NCBI GenBank assembly: GCA_019217005.1
Contig: JAHBNG010000042.1
Span: 1 to 64,000 of the forward strand
DNA length: 64,000 nucleotides
Direction of reading: 5' to 3'
From: Chloroflexi bacterium TSY
GTDB taxonomy: Bacteria > Chloroflexota > Anaerolineae > Caldilineales > Caldilineaceae
Position numbers and translations under genes: made by a program. The first letter of the stretch is position 1. The number at the start of each line of letters is the position of its first letter. The notes under the pieces were generated by a model, which ran no database searches, had not been told where the DNA came from, and saw only the letters and a program-made list of their open reading frames with translations. Of this stretch, positions 8,439 to 17,781 are shown piece after piece.

Positions 8439-9625
8439 AAACGACCCAGATTTACATCGATGGTGCCAATCCTGATATGCGAGCCGACTATGAAGCTGCT
8501 ATGGAGCAGTTGTCTCGCCAAGCCGCATGCTCGGATATTGAAGGAACGACATCTGCAATAGAGACAGAGAATACTGTGCCTTCTGAACATCGCACAGTGG
8601 AGCCAGCTGTTGGCATCTGTTTGTCCGCTGATGAGATCCGTCAACGTCTCACCTCATTGCCGCTCTGGCTTCATCAACCCATCATCTCATTACTTCTCCA
8701 CCAGCAATTACGCTGGAAAGCCCTCTATCGGCGGGAACGAGCCCTTCAGTGGCTTGGCGAACTCCAACGCGGTTGGCAATGGATGCTCGACCAGCGCATG
8801 CTCTCCAGCTTATCCGAACTAAGACGGCGCGATCTCCAAGACTACATCACCCACCTATGTGACTTAGAGTATTCCGTCCATACCATCAATCATTTTATTT
8901 GTACCCTCAAGTGTTTTCTGCATTTTGCTGAAGAATGTGGCCAGTCGATCGCTCCGGCTTTATATCGCATTCAACGTCTCAAACGACCCACTACCTTACC
9001 TCGTCCGTTGCGCCAGCATGAATTTGCTCAACTTGAACAGTTCGTCTTAAACTCAACGGCTCAGAGCCTTTCTCCTTCCGACCTCCTTGACCGTGCTTGG
9101 TTTCTTATTCTGGTTGATGCTGGGCTACGTATGGGCGAAGTGCAAGCTCTGCTCGTTCGAGATGCCAAATCCCATCGTGACCGTCGGTTGCCTGTTACCC
9201 AACGCACTGCTCTTGCCATCGATGCCCATCTGCAACATCGCACCGATGACCTGGCTACTCATTCCCCGCTTTTACTACGCGATGGCTTACCTCTTCGAGC
9301 CAATTATGTGCGCAACCATCTTCATGCCTTTGCCGCCCAAGCTAACTTAGAGGGCGTCACTCCTCATCGCTTGCGCCATACCTTTGCCACCCGTTTGCTC
9401 AACAGTGGCCTTATGCCCATCACTACCTTGCAGAAACTCATGGGGCACACTCATATCGATACCACCATGCTTTATGCACAGCTCTACGATGAAACCATTC
9501 AGCAGCATTATTTAGCCGCTATGGCTTCACATTCTGTTTACGCTATCCCTGAACCTGACCCCGCTATTTGGGGTCCCACTTTGGAGAATGCCTTTGAATC
9601 AACTTTTCAACAGCAACCACTTTAA
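8417..9625 (+). CDS. Tyrosine recombinase domain 2 preceded by the end of domain 1
   Basis: The first ~30 residues (GHSQLKTTQIYIDG) are the C-terminus of the preceding recombinase domain. After a linker of about 45 residues comes a second complete recombinase: a core-binding domain, then catalytic motifs GLRMGEV, HRLRHTFATRLL, GHTHIDTTMLYAQ with the Tyr nucleophile. The Lys beta-hairpin is shorter than normal (DAKSHRDRRLPV), so this domain may be impaired. With one base corrected near 8424 the two frames make a single protein of about 665 residues with two recombinase domains in tandem. Adjacent recombinase pairs and trios are known in mobile elements; a single-chain tandem is less usual. Confidence 0.85.
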   Translation: MVGHSQLKTTQIYIDGANPDMRADYEAAMEQLSRQAACSDIEGTTSAIETENTVPSEHRTVEPAVGICLSADEIRQRLTSLPLWLHQPIISLLLHQQLRWKALYRRERALQWLGELQRGWQWMLDQRMLSSLSELRRRDLQDYITHLCDLEYSVHTINHFICTLKCFLHFAEECGQSIAPALYRIQRLKRPTTLPRPLRQHEFAQLEQFVLNSTAQSLSPSDLLDRAWFLILVDAGLRMGEVQALLVRDAKSHRDRRLPVTQRTALAIDAHLQHRTDDLATHSPLLLRDGLPLRANYVRNHLHAFAAQANLEGVTPHRLRHTFATRLLNSGLMPITTLQKLMGHTHIDTTMLYAQLYDETIQQHYLAAMASHSVYAIPEPDPAIWGPTLENAFESTFQQQPL

Positions 9626-9681
9626 CTTTTATGTCTACTGCGTGTAATAGAGAATGCCTCCTCCGTTGCGGTCTACTGATA

Positions 9682-10024
9682 CAATCCTGTTTGATAGTGG
9701 TTCACCGTTGACTGACGAACTGCGTTTGCGTTGAGATTTGGAGGATAAGATCGGATGCCTCTCTGAACGCAGCAATGACTCTGCAACCATTACCCAGTTT
9801 TTAAGAAACTACAGATCTGTCGGAGTGTGATATCACTATCTTTGCACTTTTTGATTATGTTAAGTAATAGGCGCTTTTTGACTATGTAAACGTCCATTTT
9901 GGTACGTTTTTGAGCCAAAATAGCGCCTGTAAACGATGTTAGGTTAATTAAAATGCAAAAGTGCAAACATAGTGTGATATACTGGAAAGGTGATTTCGTG
10001 TACCAATTCAACTGTGCCTATATT
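9682..10024. other. Leader region of the STAND gene
   Basis: AT-rich sequence without a gene. It contains near-duplicated CTTTTTGA(T/C)TATGT blocks around 9846-9888 and a GGCGC/GCGCC pair around 9870-9925. A GTG at 9998 with AAAGGTGAT upstream is an alternative start for the next gene. Confidence 0.4.
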
Positions 10025-13000
10025 ATGAATAGAAACCCGATAGATGATCTCCTGCACAACCTACGTCACAGCCTCCCAATCCATCAACCAGAGACATTAA
10101 CCGTACGCCGTGCACCCGGCATTCGTCTCAATACGCCTGAGATTTTGCTTCTTCAATCTGCCTTCGCAAATGCCGAATCGATCTTTGTGGAACGAGAGTT
10201 CCGGTCCGGCTATAGTGGCGCTCTGGTCCTGCTTGTCTCGGTTGATTCCGGTCAGGCACCAATCGTGGTAAAGCTCGCCCATCCCCATGATTTGGCGCGC
10301 GAATATGTGGCCTATCATCGATATGTCGAGAAAAGCGCGCCGCAAAACACCGCTCGTCTTCAAGGGGAACCGTTGGTGGCTGAGGATGGGCAATTAGGTG
10401 TGCTGCTTTATACCTTTGCTGGCGGGGATCCTCATTTGCCCACAAGTAGTTTGGAAGATTACGTTCGTTCGCAAGGAGCAGAAGCGACTGTTGCCGTCCT
10501 CAACCGTATGTTTCGCGTTTACGGTCGACACTGGTGGGCCATCAATCGACCCGAAAAGTTCGTCCTCGGTGAACATTACGACTTACTATTGCCCGTTCAT
10601 TTGGAGTGTACGCCCGCTGCTGATGAGGCGGTCCCGTCGATGACTTTAACAGCGGGAGAAGCAAGTGTCGTTGATGTGCGGTCAATTCAACAAGGCGATC
10701 TCATCCAACTGCAAAACTTTCAAGTCGTCAAGCTGAAGCAAGATACGGTATCGATGACCTTGATGAGTGAGCCACCTATCGGAGAGGCATCTGCACCGCT
10801 TCGAGTGCGTTTGCTTCTTGGCGATGAGTTTTTGGGCGACAAATTTCCCAGTCAGAAGCTTGACTTGAAGCCGGGCGAACGTTTTCCCAATATCAATGTT
10901 CTGGTACGCACAACCCGTCTTGCCTTACTATCTGACTCGGCCGAGAGGGCTGTTGAGGGGTACGATGCAACGTCCGATGACTTTGTGCCGACTGAGATGG
11001 CTGGGGTGACATTGCTTCATAATGTACGACTTCGTAATCCATTGCGCGGTCTTGATAACATGCTTGATCGGGTAGTTGAGGCACGGATGTCCACTGTGCA
11101 TGGCGATCTAAACCTGCGCAATGTCCTAATCGATGAGCAGACTGGCTTTGCTTGGTTGATTGATTTTGCTGATACGCGCATCGGTCCAACGCTCTATGAC
11201 TTACAGCGCCTGGAAGTTCAGGTACTGACGAAACTGTTGCCCCAGTACGACGCAAATACTGCTCATGGATATGAAGAGATTGGTGTGGGTGCAGTCGCAA
11301 CGCTTCTCTTGACACTCCATTCCGATCCACCTGGGCCGATGGCACCGACCCCTTTGTGGCAAGAGCCATATAGCTTGCTCGTTGGCATTCGGCGTTTGGC
11401 ACGCCAATATCTGCTAGACGACTTAGATTGGGATGAATATTATCTGGGGCTGATGGTTGTGTTCGTGGGGGCGCTCAAGTTTGATGAACTCGATGATCGA
11501 GCGCGTGCTTTTGCGCTCACAGCAGCCAGCACGGCCAAGTCGCTACTGGGTGTTGCGCTCTTTGCACCAGCTACAGCGTCTACGTCTCTTGTGACGCAAA
11601 CTGTTGCCTCGCCAGCCATGCCGTCGGAACCGCATCAGATTGAGATTCCCAAACCACCGGAGCCAACTCAAGCACCGGAAATTTCTGGCTTTGTCGGTCG
11701 TGATGATGAGTTGGTCTACTATGCTGAAAAACTTGAATCTACTCGTCTCGCTGTGATTAGCGGTATGGCGGGCGTTGGCAAAACGGCATTGGCTGCAACG
11801 CTAGCGAGTTGGATTGCTTCGGCGAACAATATCTTCTGGCATTCGTTTCACGAGGGAGATGGCATCGATGTCATGACGCGAAAGCTAGCTGGTTTTCTGG
11901 CCTGGCATGGACATGAAGAGCTTTGGAGCGTATTGGAAAGTGCGCGCATCACAGGTGGACAACCGCCGCCCACCGAGACGCTGCTCGATTATCTGCTCCA
12001 ACTCTTGCGTGCTCTGGCAACGAGCGGCCAAAAGTATCTACTCTGTTTTGATGATTTTCATTTTGTGGAGGAAGATCCGGCACTCAATCAGTTGATTGTG
12101 CGGCTTCAGAGCGCATTGAGCGAAGGCAATCTGTCGCTTCTGATCACTGCACGCCGGATGCCCGAATTTGCCCAGACAGCGGCGTTCGAGCCATTGGGGG
12201 GGCTAACTCTAGATGACGCTCGACGATTGCTATCTTCGCGCGGCCTGCACCTTGAACAGGAAGTGATCGATGAATTGCATGCGTTGACAGCAGGGAATGC
12301 TCAGTTTCTCACCTTGGCGGTCAACATCTTGACACAAGCGGCTGATCCGGTTTTGCTTTTGGAACGTCTTTCGCAGACCAACGACATTGAGCGCTATCTG
12401 TTGACCGCTGTGGATGAAGGGTTGAGTGGTGCGGAGCGCTCGGTGATGGGTGCAGTTTCTGTCTTGCTTGGCTATCCAGGCACGCGTGATGCTGTGGAAG
12501 CTGTGCTAAACGCAGGCAATGTGTGGCGTACGCTGCGTCTGCTGCACGAACGCCATCTGCTGACCGTAACGGAAGGTGAAGCAGGACGAGAGTACAATCA
12601 ACACGCGATTGTACAAGGTTTCTACTATCAAGAGTTGGGGCGTCGTCAACGCCGCGTGATGCATCAGCGAGCGGGTGAGTTTTATGAAGCCGAAGAGATC
12701 GACCTGCTGCGTTCAGGGATACATTATGAGCGGGCGGCGGCTTATGAGTTAGCTGCCAGGCAAGCTACGGCGGATGTATGGGCCATTATCAACCGCGGGC
12801 AGGCGCGAGTGTTGCGTCGTCTATTGGAGCGCTTTCGGACCGATCAGTTACCGCCGGAACAGTGGGCCGAAGTGAACATTGCCAAAGGCACAAACTATGC
12901 GTTTTTAGATGAACGGGAGAAGGCAAACGAGAGCTATCAGAGGGCACTGGCTGATTTGGAGGGATTGTCCTTATCGGAGCGAGTCGTGGAACTAAAGGCG

Positions 13001-13087
13001 CGGATCTGCCGGGGGATGGGAGAACTGTTGGAGCTGGAGAATCCGCAGGAAGCGTTGAGTTGGTTAGAACGGGGGCTGGATGAATAA
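10025..13087 (+). CDS. Kinase-like/STAND NTPase protein, N-terminal part (TPR half displaced by an IS)
   Basis: About 1,020 residues remain. The N-terminal ~510 residues form an aminoglycoside/choline-kinase-like fold: HGDLNLRNVLID (catalytic loop, near residue 358) and WLIDFADT (metal-binding Asp), interrupted by a beta-rich insertion. It resembles the ternary-complex-associated kinase-like domains described in bacterial conflict systems (inference). Then comes a STAND/NB-ARC module: FVGRDDEL, Walker A GMAGVGKTALA (near residue 580), Walker B YLLCFDDFHFV, ITARRMPEF sensor, winged-helix region, and the first TPR-like helices. It stops at 13087 because an ISAzo13-like element inserted there; TPR repeats resume at 14395. 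Such proteins usually act as signal-sensing switches, often in defence or developmental regulation. Confidence 0.85.
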   Translation: MNRNPIDDLLHNLRHSLPIHQPETLTVRRAPGIRLNTPEILLLQSAFANAESIFVEREFRSGYSGALVLLVSVDSGQAPIVVKLAHPHDLAREYVAYHRYVEKSAPQNTARLQGEPLVAEDGQLGVLLYTFAGGDPHLPTSSLEDYVRSQGAEATVAVLNRMFRVYGRHWWAINRPEKFVLGEHYDLLLPVHLECTPAADEAVPSMTLTAGEASVVDVRSIQQGDLIQLQNFQVVKLKQDTVSMTLMSEPPIGEASAPLRVRLLLGDEFLGDKFPSQKLDLKPGERFPNINVLVRTTRLALLSDSAERAVEGYDATSDDFVPTEMAGVTLLHNVRLRNPLRGLDNMLDRVVEARMSTVHGDLNLRNVLIDEQTGFAWLIDFADTRIGPTLYDLQRLEVQVLTKLLPQYDANTAHGYEEIGVGAVATLLLTLHSDPPGPMAPTPLWQEPYSLLVGIRRLARQYLLDDLDWDEYYLGLMVVFVGALKFDELDDRARAFALTAASTAKSLLGVALFAPATASTSLVTQTVASPAMPSEPHQIEIPKPPEPTQAPEISGFVGRDDELVYYAEKLESTRLAVISGMAGVGKTALAATLASWIASANNIFWHSFHEGDGIDVMTRKLAGFLAWHGHEELWSVLESARITGGQPPPTETLLDYLLQLLRALATSGQKYLLCFDDFHFVEEDPALNQLIVRLQSALSEGNLSLLITARRMPEFAQTAAFEPLGGLTLDDARRLLSSRGLHLEQEVIDELHALTAGNAQFLTLAVNILTQAADPVLLLERLSQTNDIERYLLTAVDEGLSGAERSVMGAVSVLLGYPGTRDAVEAVLNAGNVWRTLRLLHERHLLTVTEGEAGREYNQHAIVQGFYYQELGRRQRRVMHQRAGEFYEAEEIDLLRSGIHYERAAAYELAARQATADVWAIINRGQARVLRRLLERFRTDQLPPEQWAEVNIAKGTNYAFLDEREKANESYQRALADLEGLSLSERVVELKARICRGMGELLELENPQEALSWLERGLDE

Positions 13088-13151
13088 GGCCAATCCAAAA
13101 AATAAAATATACGCGAGAAGGTGTTAAACTAGCTCTCCAAAAGGAGCAAAA

Positions 13152-13658
13152 ATGACAATCTCGCCAGAAATGGTTGAAGTCTTGAAAGAGACGAAGGCCA
13201 TGTTAAGTGGATACGAAAGAAGGCACTTCATGGCCCAAACGGTCAAAACGATATGCGAAGGGAGTCCGACGAAAGCAGAACGAGAGTTGGGCTGGAATCG
13301 GGCGACGATAGCCAAAGCCCTGGAAGAACTAGAAGGCGGCTTCTGTTATGTCGACCAAAGCCACCGACGTGGTCGCAAAAAAGCCGAAGACCATATCCCC
13401 ACTTTACTGGCCGATATGGTTGAAATCGCCGATCAATTCAGCCAGACCGATCCCACCTTTCGACCCCCCCAATTGTACACTCGACTAACCGCCGCCGAAA
13501 TGCGTACCCAGCTCATCGAGCAGAAAGGATACACAGATGAGGAATTGCCTGGCGAAGAGGCCATCCGCTTGAAGCTCAATGAGTTAGGCTATGGCTCAAA
13601 CCGGGTCAAAAAAAGTCAACCAGTGAAAAAAGATCCCAGAGACCGATGCGATCTTTGA
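13152..13658 (+). pseudogene. ISAzo13-family transposase, N-terminal half (frameshifted)
   Basis: 168 codons preceded by AAAGGAG. It contains a helix-turn-helix region (AERELGWNRATIAKALEEL) and the KLNELGYGSNRVKKSQPVKK segment typical of ISAzo13 transposases. The frame breaks at the A-run near 13626-13632; one fewer A would continue into KKIPETDAIFDRIHQINQEADADE, present in another frame. Confidence 0.8.
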
Positions 13659-13775
13659 TAGAATTCATCAGATCAATCAAGAAGCGGATGCAGACGAGAC
13701 GGTTCTGCGCCTCTCTCTTGGGATGCCAAAGCGACGATTTTACTTGACCGTTTCTCGAGAGAAGGGATAAGTCGA

Positions 13776-14372
13776 GTGGTTGTCAAAGCGCTCGATCATG
13801 ACTTTCAAGATAAGAAGACCGAGAAAGTCACTCCTTTTGGCATTTACCTCCCTTCAACCAAGGAACTCTTTCTTTACTTGACTCAGTCGAAAGTGACGAG
13901 TGACTGTATTGTCGACTGCCTGATTGATTTTTGGGAAAGCGTACGTGAACACTTTCCTCACGTCAAGACCCTCGTGATCAATCAGGACAATGGTCCCGAA
14001 AATCATACCCGTCGGACTCAGTTTATGTATCGTCTCACTCAGTTTGTTGAGCACTATCGTCTCTCTATTCAGCTCGCCTGCTACCCTCCTTATCACAGTA
14101 AATACAACCCCATCGAACGGGTTTGGGGCCATCTTGAAAAACACTGGAACGGTTCTCTTCTCGATTCTCTTGAGACCGTTCTCAATTTTGCCCGTTCTTT
14201 TCGCTTTAACCAACTACAACCCTTCGTTCACCTGAATTCCACTCTTTATGAGACCGGCGTCAAACTCACTCAGAAAGAGATGGACCGTTTGGAACAACGC
14301 TTCCAACGTTTACCTGGTTTAGAAAAATGGTTTGTCCTTATTCCCCCTCTCCATTCTCTCGTTCGCGTATAA
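13776..14372 (+). pseudogene. ISAzo13-family transposase, C-terminal catalytic half (frameshifted)
   Basis: Contains the DDE core: VINQDNGPENHTRRTQF (second acidic residue) and YPPYHSKYNPIERVWG (Glu). The preceding DAKAT block lies out of frame around 13715-13740, where two extra G's seem present (CTTGGGATGCC). At least two frameshifts separate this part from the N-terminal half, so the element is not autonomous unless these are sequencing errors. Confidence 0.8.
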
Positions 14373-14394
14373 TTATTTTTTTGGTTTAGCCTTA

Positions 14395-15426
14395 GGCGAT
14401 GAGAATCAGACTGAAAGTGCTGCGCTTTCGATCAAAGCGGGGACGGCAGAGATGTATTTGGGAGAATATGATGCGGCTCTTGAACTGTTGCAAAAGGGGC
14501 TGATGCAACTTCCCGATGCTCCAACACAGCTTCGTAGCGCAGCTTTATTGAGTTTGGCGGGTGTTTGCTTCTTTCAGGGAAATCTCGATCTCGCATCGGT
14601 CTATTCACGACAGGCTCTGGATGTCAGTCAGCAGTTGCACAATCACTTTCAAACGGTCAATATCTTGATTGGCATTGGCATTGAGCGTTTCTGTGCTGGA
14701 AATTGGGAAGAGGCAATCACAGAATTTAAGCGCGCTCTTGATATGGCACAATCATTGGGGAGTGAACGGCTACAGGCGGAAGTGGAAATTAATCTCGGTG
14801 CAGCCTATATCAATCGCGGGGATGATGAATTTGCATGGCAGCATCTGAATCACAGCTTGAAGTTAGCGCAAAAGAATGAGTTACACATTGTCGAAACCTT
14901 TGCTCATTTTCGTTTGGCAGATTTAAAGATTCGATTGGGCGAATGGGCGACTGCTGAGATTTCATTGGGTAAAGCAGAACAGTTGGCGCACCAAATTGGA
15001 CATCGAGCTTCCCTGATTTCGATTCACCGTGCGTGGGCCGAAATATATCTGGCATCAATGTCTCTGGATGCTGCATCCGATAATATCCAGGAATCTATTG
15101 TGCTGGCGAATGAATTAGAAGAGACGCTCGAATTAGGCAAAAGCTTAAGAGTTCTTGCCCAACTATTGCTTGTGGAAGGAAGTCGCTTGGAAGCACGGAA
15201 GGTTCTTGAGGAAAGTTTAACACTGTTGGTAGACGAGGATCCATACGAAGCAGCACGCACTATGGTCAAACTTGGGATGATGTTAGAGAGTTATGAAGAG
15301 GGAAAGGGGAACGAAAGAGAAGTTCTTTTGGAAGACGCCCGTATGATTTTTGAACGATTGGGCGCAAAGCGAGAGTTGACTGAACTGCGAATGGAATCCA
15401 ACCATCGTCATGGTTCGTTTTGTTGA
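14395..15426 (+). CDS. TPR C-terminal half of the interrupted STAND protein
   Basis: About 340 residues of consecutive tetratricopeptide-type helices (for example GEYDAALELLQKGL, GNLDLASVYSRQAL, GNWEEAITEFKRAL, GDDEFAWQHLNHSL). It has no start codon or ribosome-binding site of its own; the open frame enters from the insertion sequence. Its register matches the first TPR helices at the end of the 10025-13087 frame (ALSWLERGLDE...GDENQTESAAL), so the undisturbed protein had about 1,365 residues. On its own this fragment is probably not expressed. Confidence 0.85.
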   Translation, partial: GDENQTESAALSIKAGTAEMYLGEYDAALELLQKGLMQLPDAPTQLRSAALLSLAGVCFFQGNLDLASVYSRQALDVSQQLHNHFQTVNILIGIGIERFCAGNWEEAITEFKRALDMAQSLGSERLQAEVEINLGAAYINRGDDEFAWQHLNHSLKLAQKNELHIVETFAHFRLADLKIRLGEWATAEISLGKAEQLAHQIGHRASLISIHRAWAEIYLASMSLDAASDNIQESIVLANELEETLELGKSLRVLAQLLLVEGSRLEARKVLEESLTLLVDEDPYEAARTMVKLGMMLESYEEGKGNEREVLLEDARMIFERLGAKRELTELRMESNHRHGSFC

Positions 15427-15488
15427 GAAAATATCATCAAAATGTCATGTGATTGAGCTGTCGTTCACATATGATTTCTATCGACAGT

Positions 15489-15566
15489 GCGTCCCGATAT
15501 GTGTAAATGGACATCGTTTAATCAGAGAGTCTGCACCATTTATTAATATGTTTTGTGGTACGCACA
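15489..15566. repeat. Palindromic intergenic repeat, degenerate copy
   Basis: Contains ATGTGTAAATGG and, 30 bp further, CCATTTATTAATATGTTTTG followed by GTGGTACGCAC, an imperfect version of a palindromic family also found at 19277, 33271, 43111, 57842 and 63951. Confidence 0.6.
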
Positions 15567-15651
15567 AATTTATTTGTGTCAGTTCTCCATCAGTTAAATG
15601 TAGAGATTCTGATAGGTCTTTATAGACCCAGATGTTGTATAGGAGAATAAA

Positions 15652-16761
15652 ATGAAATCAAAAGCACTTTTGCGCGTTGTATCAGTACTGGTGATTAGTA
15701 CAATCGTGTTGTACAGCCAAAGCAATGTAACTCAAGCTGCAGAGTGGCATCATCCAAATGGCATTGCGTGGACGGTCGGAAAAGTATGTCGTGATGGTGC
15801 GCTGTTGATGCAGACGCATCAATTTGCGTTGGATAATCCTGCATGGAACCCGCCCATTTCATTTGAAATAGAACTTCAGGCAAACCTCTATCTGGGACCA
15901 GACGTGACCGGTATTGTGTCCCAGCTCGAATTACCTGATGAGGGACTATTTGGGGATGTTTTGGGCGATGCGACCATGTCATTAACAACGAAGACGACTC
16001 CGCTATTGGTCACGGGGGCGGGTGAAGCCGGTACGCAAGTGACGTTTGTCTATGATGTACAAATTCTAGAATGGAATTTGCTCGAGGTAGATGAAACGGT
16101 CTTAATCGCTTACTATCATGCCAATGGCTCGATCAACAACCATGGCTACTTTCTGGCGGCGGTTGAGGATTGCTACATTTTGCCAGATGCGATGACTAAA
16201 TCGCCTAGCCTCGGTTTTTCTGCATCGGTCAGCCACAGCCAAAGTGCCTGCGGGACTGAATCATCCATTACCACAAGCCCAGGTCATGCCATCTATGCTT
16301 GTCTTATTCTCGAAAATACAGGGGATGTGACATTCACATCGCACAAGGTTCAGAACTCGGAGCAGCTCCTCGGTGCGTCGTTTCCGTTGACAATTACGCC
16401 GGGCACCCGCATCTCGATCACACAAGAGATTGCAACAGCAGCAGGACTGGCTATCGATTTAGGACCATTCACAGATGGGAATGACCAGGAGATCACTTTT
16501 ACGTGGCAAGCAGTGGGAGTACAAAAGCCAGATGTTGAAGTTGCAATCGTCAACATTGATCGCTTCGGTCTGGTTGCGCCCGCGACATCGACGATGACCA
16601 GTACACCGGCACCAACGTCGACATCCACATTAACCCCTACACCGACATCAACAAAAGCGAGCCAAAAGATTGCAACGCCAACCATGACGGCAACCTCGAA
16701 GCCGCGTGCCATATCAATTGAATCCGTCTATTTGCCCTTGTTGGTTGGGCAATCACCTTGA
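15652..16761 (+). CDS. Secreted protein with Thr/Pro linker and C-terminal YLP motif
   Basis: 369 residues; ribosome-binding site TAGGAG. A signal peptide (VVSVLVISTIVLY, cleavage near QAAE at about residue 31) precedes a beta-rich body of unknown fold starting AEWHHPNGIAWTVGKVC. Several cysteines (KVC, EDC, SACG, YAC) are conserved in the adjacent paralogue. Near the C-terminus is a low-complexity Thr/Pro/Ser linker (about residues 305-350), then ESVYLPLL at the very end. No known domain recognised. It forms a pair with the next gene, 34 bp downstream, so they are probably co-transcribed. Confidence 0.85.
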   Translation: MKSKALLRVVSVLVISTIVLYSQSNVTQAAEWHHPNGIAWTVGKVCRDGALLMQTHQFALDNPAWNPPISFEIELQANLYLGPDVTGIVSQLELPDEGLFGDVLGDATMSLTTKTTPLLVTGAGEAGTQVTFVYDVQILEWNLLEVDETVLIAYYHANGSINNHGYFLAAVEDCYILPDAMTKSPSLGFSASVSHSQSACGTESSITTSPGHAIYACLILENTGDVTFTSHKVQNSEQLLGASFPLTITPGTRISITQEIATAAGLAIDLGPFTDGNDQEITFTWQAVGVQKPDVEVAIVNIDRFGLVAPATSTMTSTPAPTSTSTLTPTPTSTKASQKIATPTMTATSKPRAISIESVYLPLLVGQSP

Positions 16762-16795
16762 TGGAATATCCAACAATTTGAAAAAGGTGATAAAA

Positions 16796-17779
16796 ATGAT
16801 ACGAAAAATAAGCCTAATCGTCGTTTGGGTAACAGTAACTTGTCTGCTATTTGTAATTGATACGAATATATCTGAAGCGGCGGAGTGGCACCACCCGGCG
16901 AATACTGGATGGAGCATTGGAAAGGTTTGCCACGATGGGGTCTTGTTGAAGGCAACGGATCAATTTGCAATTGATAATCCTGACCATGCCGCCTCCGCAG
17001 AAATATTTGATATTCGCGTGCATCACTATCAGGGTGAGGACGTAAATGAGATTGTTTCGATCATTGCGATGCCAAATGAAACCGATCTGGGTGCTCCCGT
17101 CGGAAGTACGACTCTAGGGTTGACGAAGAATTCCTATCCAACCCTTGTTACCGATGTCTTGGCCAACCCTGGAACGCATGTGACCTATGTTTTTACAACA
17201 AAAAATCTCTATTGGCCACAGATTGAACGTGGCGAAACGTTGATCATAACTCTACACAATTTGGATGGCTCATTTCGGAATGGTGGATATTTTCTGGCTC
17301 CTGTAGAAGACTGTTCCCTCGCACCAGATGCACCAACAAAATCACCCGATCTAGCCTTTACTGCATCAGTCGGCCGTCTGCCCGGCAACTGTACAGGCCG
17401 ATCCTCCCTGACTGCATTTCCATCTTTGCCAGCCTATGCCTGCTTGATTGTCGAAAATAGAGGGGACGACACATTCACGGGGCATATGGTTCCGAATACG
17501 ATAGAACCAATTGCCCCATCGTTTGCGCTGACCATCACGCCAGGTGCGAAGATTTCGATCACACATGAGATTGCCAAGCAAGCAGGATTGGACATAAATT
17601 TGGGGCCATTTCGCGACAAAAATAACATACAGATCACTTTCACGTGGTATGCGGAAGGAGCTGGGCAGCCAATTTCGCGAATAGCAACAATTAATATCAA
17701 TCGCTTTGGCTCAGCTTCATCCATAGATTCCATCTATCTGCCAGTCATGATAGGGGTGACAACAAAGGATATAAATTGA
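16796..17779 (+). CDS. Secreted paralogue of the preceding protein
   Basis: 327 residues. The ATG at 16796 has AAGGTGAT upstream and opens a clear signal peptide (LIVVWVTVTCLLFVI, cleavage near SEAAE). The mature protein repeats the architecture of its neighbour: AEWHHPANTGWSIGKVC, VEDCSLAPDAPTKSPDLAFTASV, YACLIVEN, LTITPGAKISITHEIA, ending SIDSIYLPVMIG. It lacks the Thr/Pro linker. The pair arose by tandem duplication and has diverged. The stop codon lies 2 bp from the ATG of the following oxidoreductase gene. Confidence 0.85.
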   Translation: MIRKISLIVVWVTVTCLLFVIDTNISEAAEWHHPANTGWSIGKVCHDGVLLKATDQFAIDNPDHAASAEIFDIRVHHYQGEDVNEIVSIIAMPNETDLGAPVGSTTLGLTKNSYPTLVTDVLANPGTHVTYVFTTKNLYWPQIERGETLIITLHNLDGSFRNGGYFLAPVEDCSLAPDAPTKSPDLAFTASVGRLPGNCTGRSSLTAFPSLPAYACLIVENRGDDTFTGHMVPNTIEPIAPSFALTITPGAKISITHEIAKQAGLDINLGPFRDKNNIQITFTWYAEGAGQPISRIATININRFGSASSIDSIYLPVMIGVTTKDIN

Positions 17780-17781
17780 TC

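Larger units (their letters stand above)
7533..9681 (+). mobile_element. Compact element bounded by inverted repeats with a double tyrosine recombinase
   Basis: A 23-bp perfect inverted repeat (7570-7592 versus 9635-9657) flanks the two recombinase frames. Further out, AGACCGCAACG at 7537-7547 is matched in inverse orientation at 9664-9674, with a partly conserved continuation (TATCAG-like). The left side has extra bases between inner and outer blocks. Nothing else is encoded. Clear direct target repeats were not found, as expected for site-specific recombinase-type movement. The whole unit sits between the P450 gene and the STAND gene. Confidence 0.7.
13085..14394 (+). mobile_element. ISAzo13-like insertion sequence
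   Basis: About 1.31 kb with imperfect terminal inverted repeats: left TAAGGCCAATCCAAAAAA, right end complementing to TAAGGCTAAACCAAAAAA. It interrupts the TPR region of the STAND gene. A TA target duplication can be drawn, but joining the flanks with one TA breaks the frame, whereas joining directly gives an in-frame LDE-GDENQ; the exact boundaries therefore remain open. Confidence 0.8.

Noticed and set aside
13085..14394. TA target duplication for the ISAzo13-like element
   Set aside because: Joining the flanks with one TA gives a stop and a shifted frame, whereas direct joining keeps the TPR frame, so the duplication is not claimed.
16706..16795. Upstream start for the second secreted protein
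   Set aside because: It overlaps the end of the first secreted gene and puts 30 residues before an otherwise perfect signal peptide with its own ribosome-binding site.
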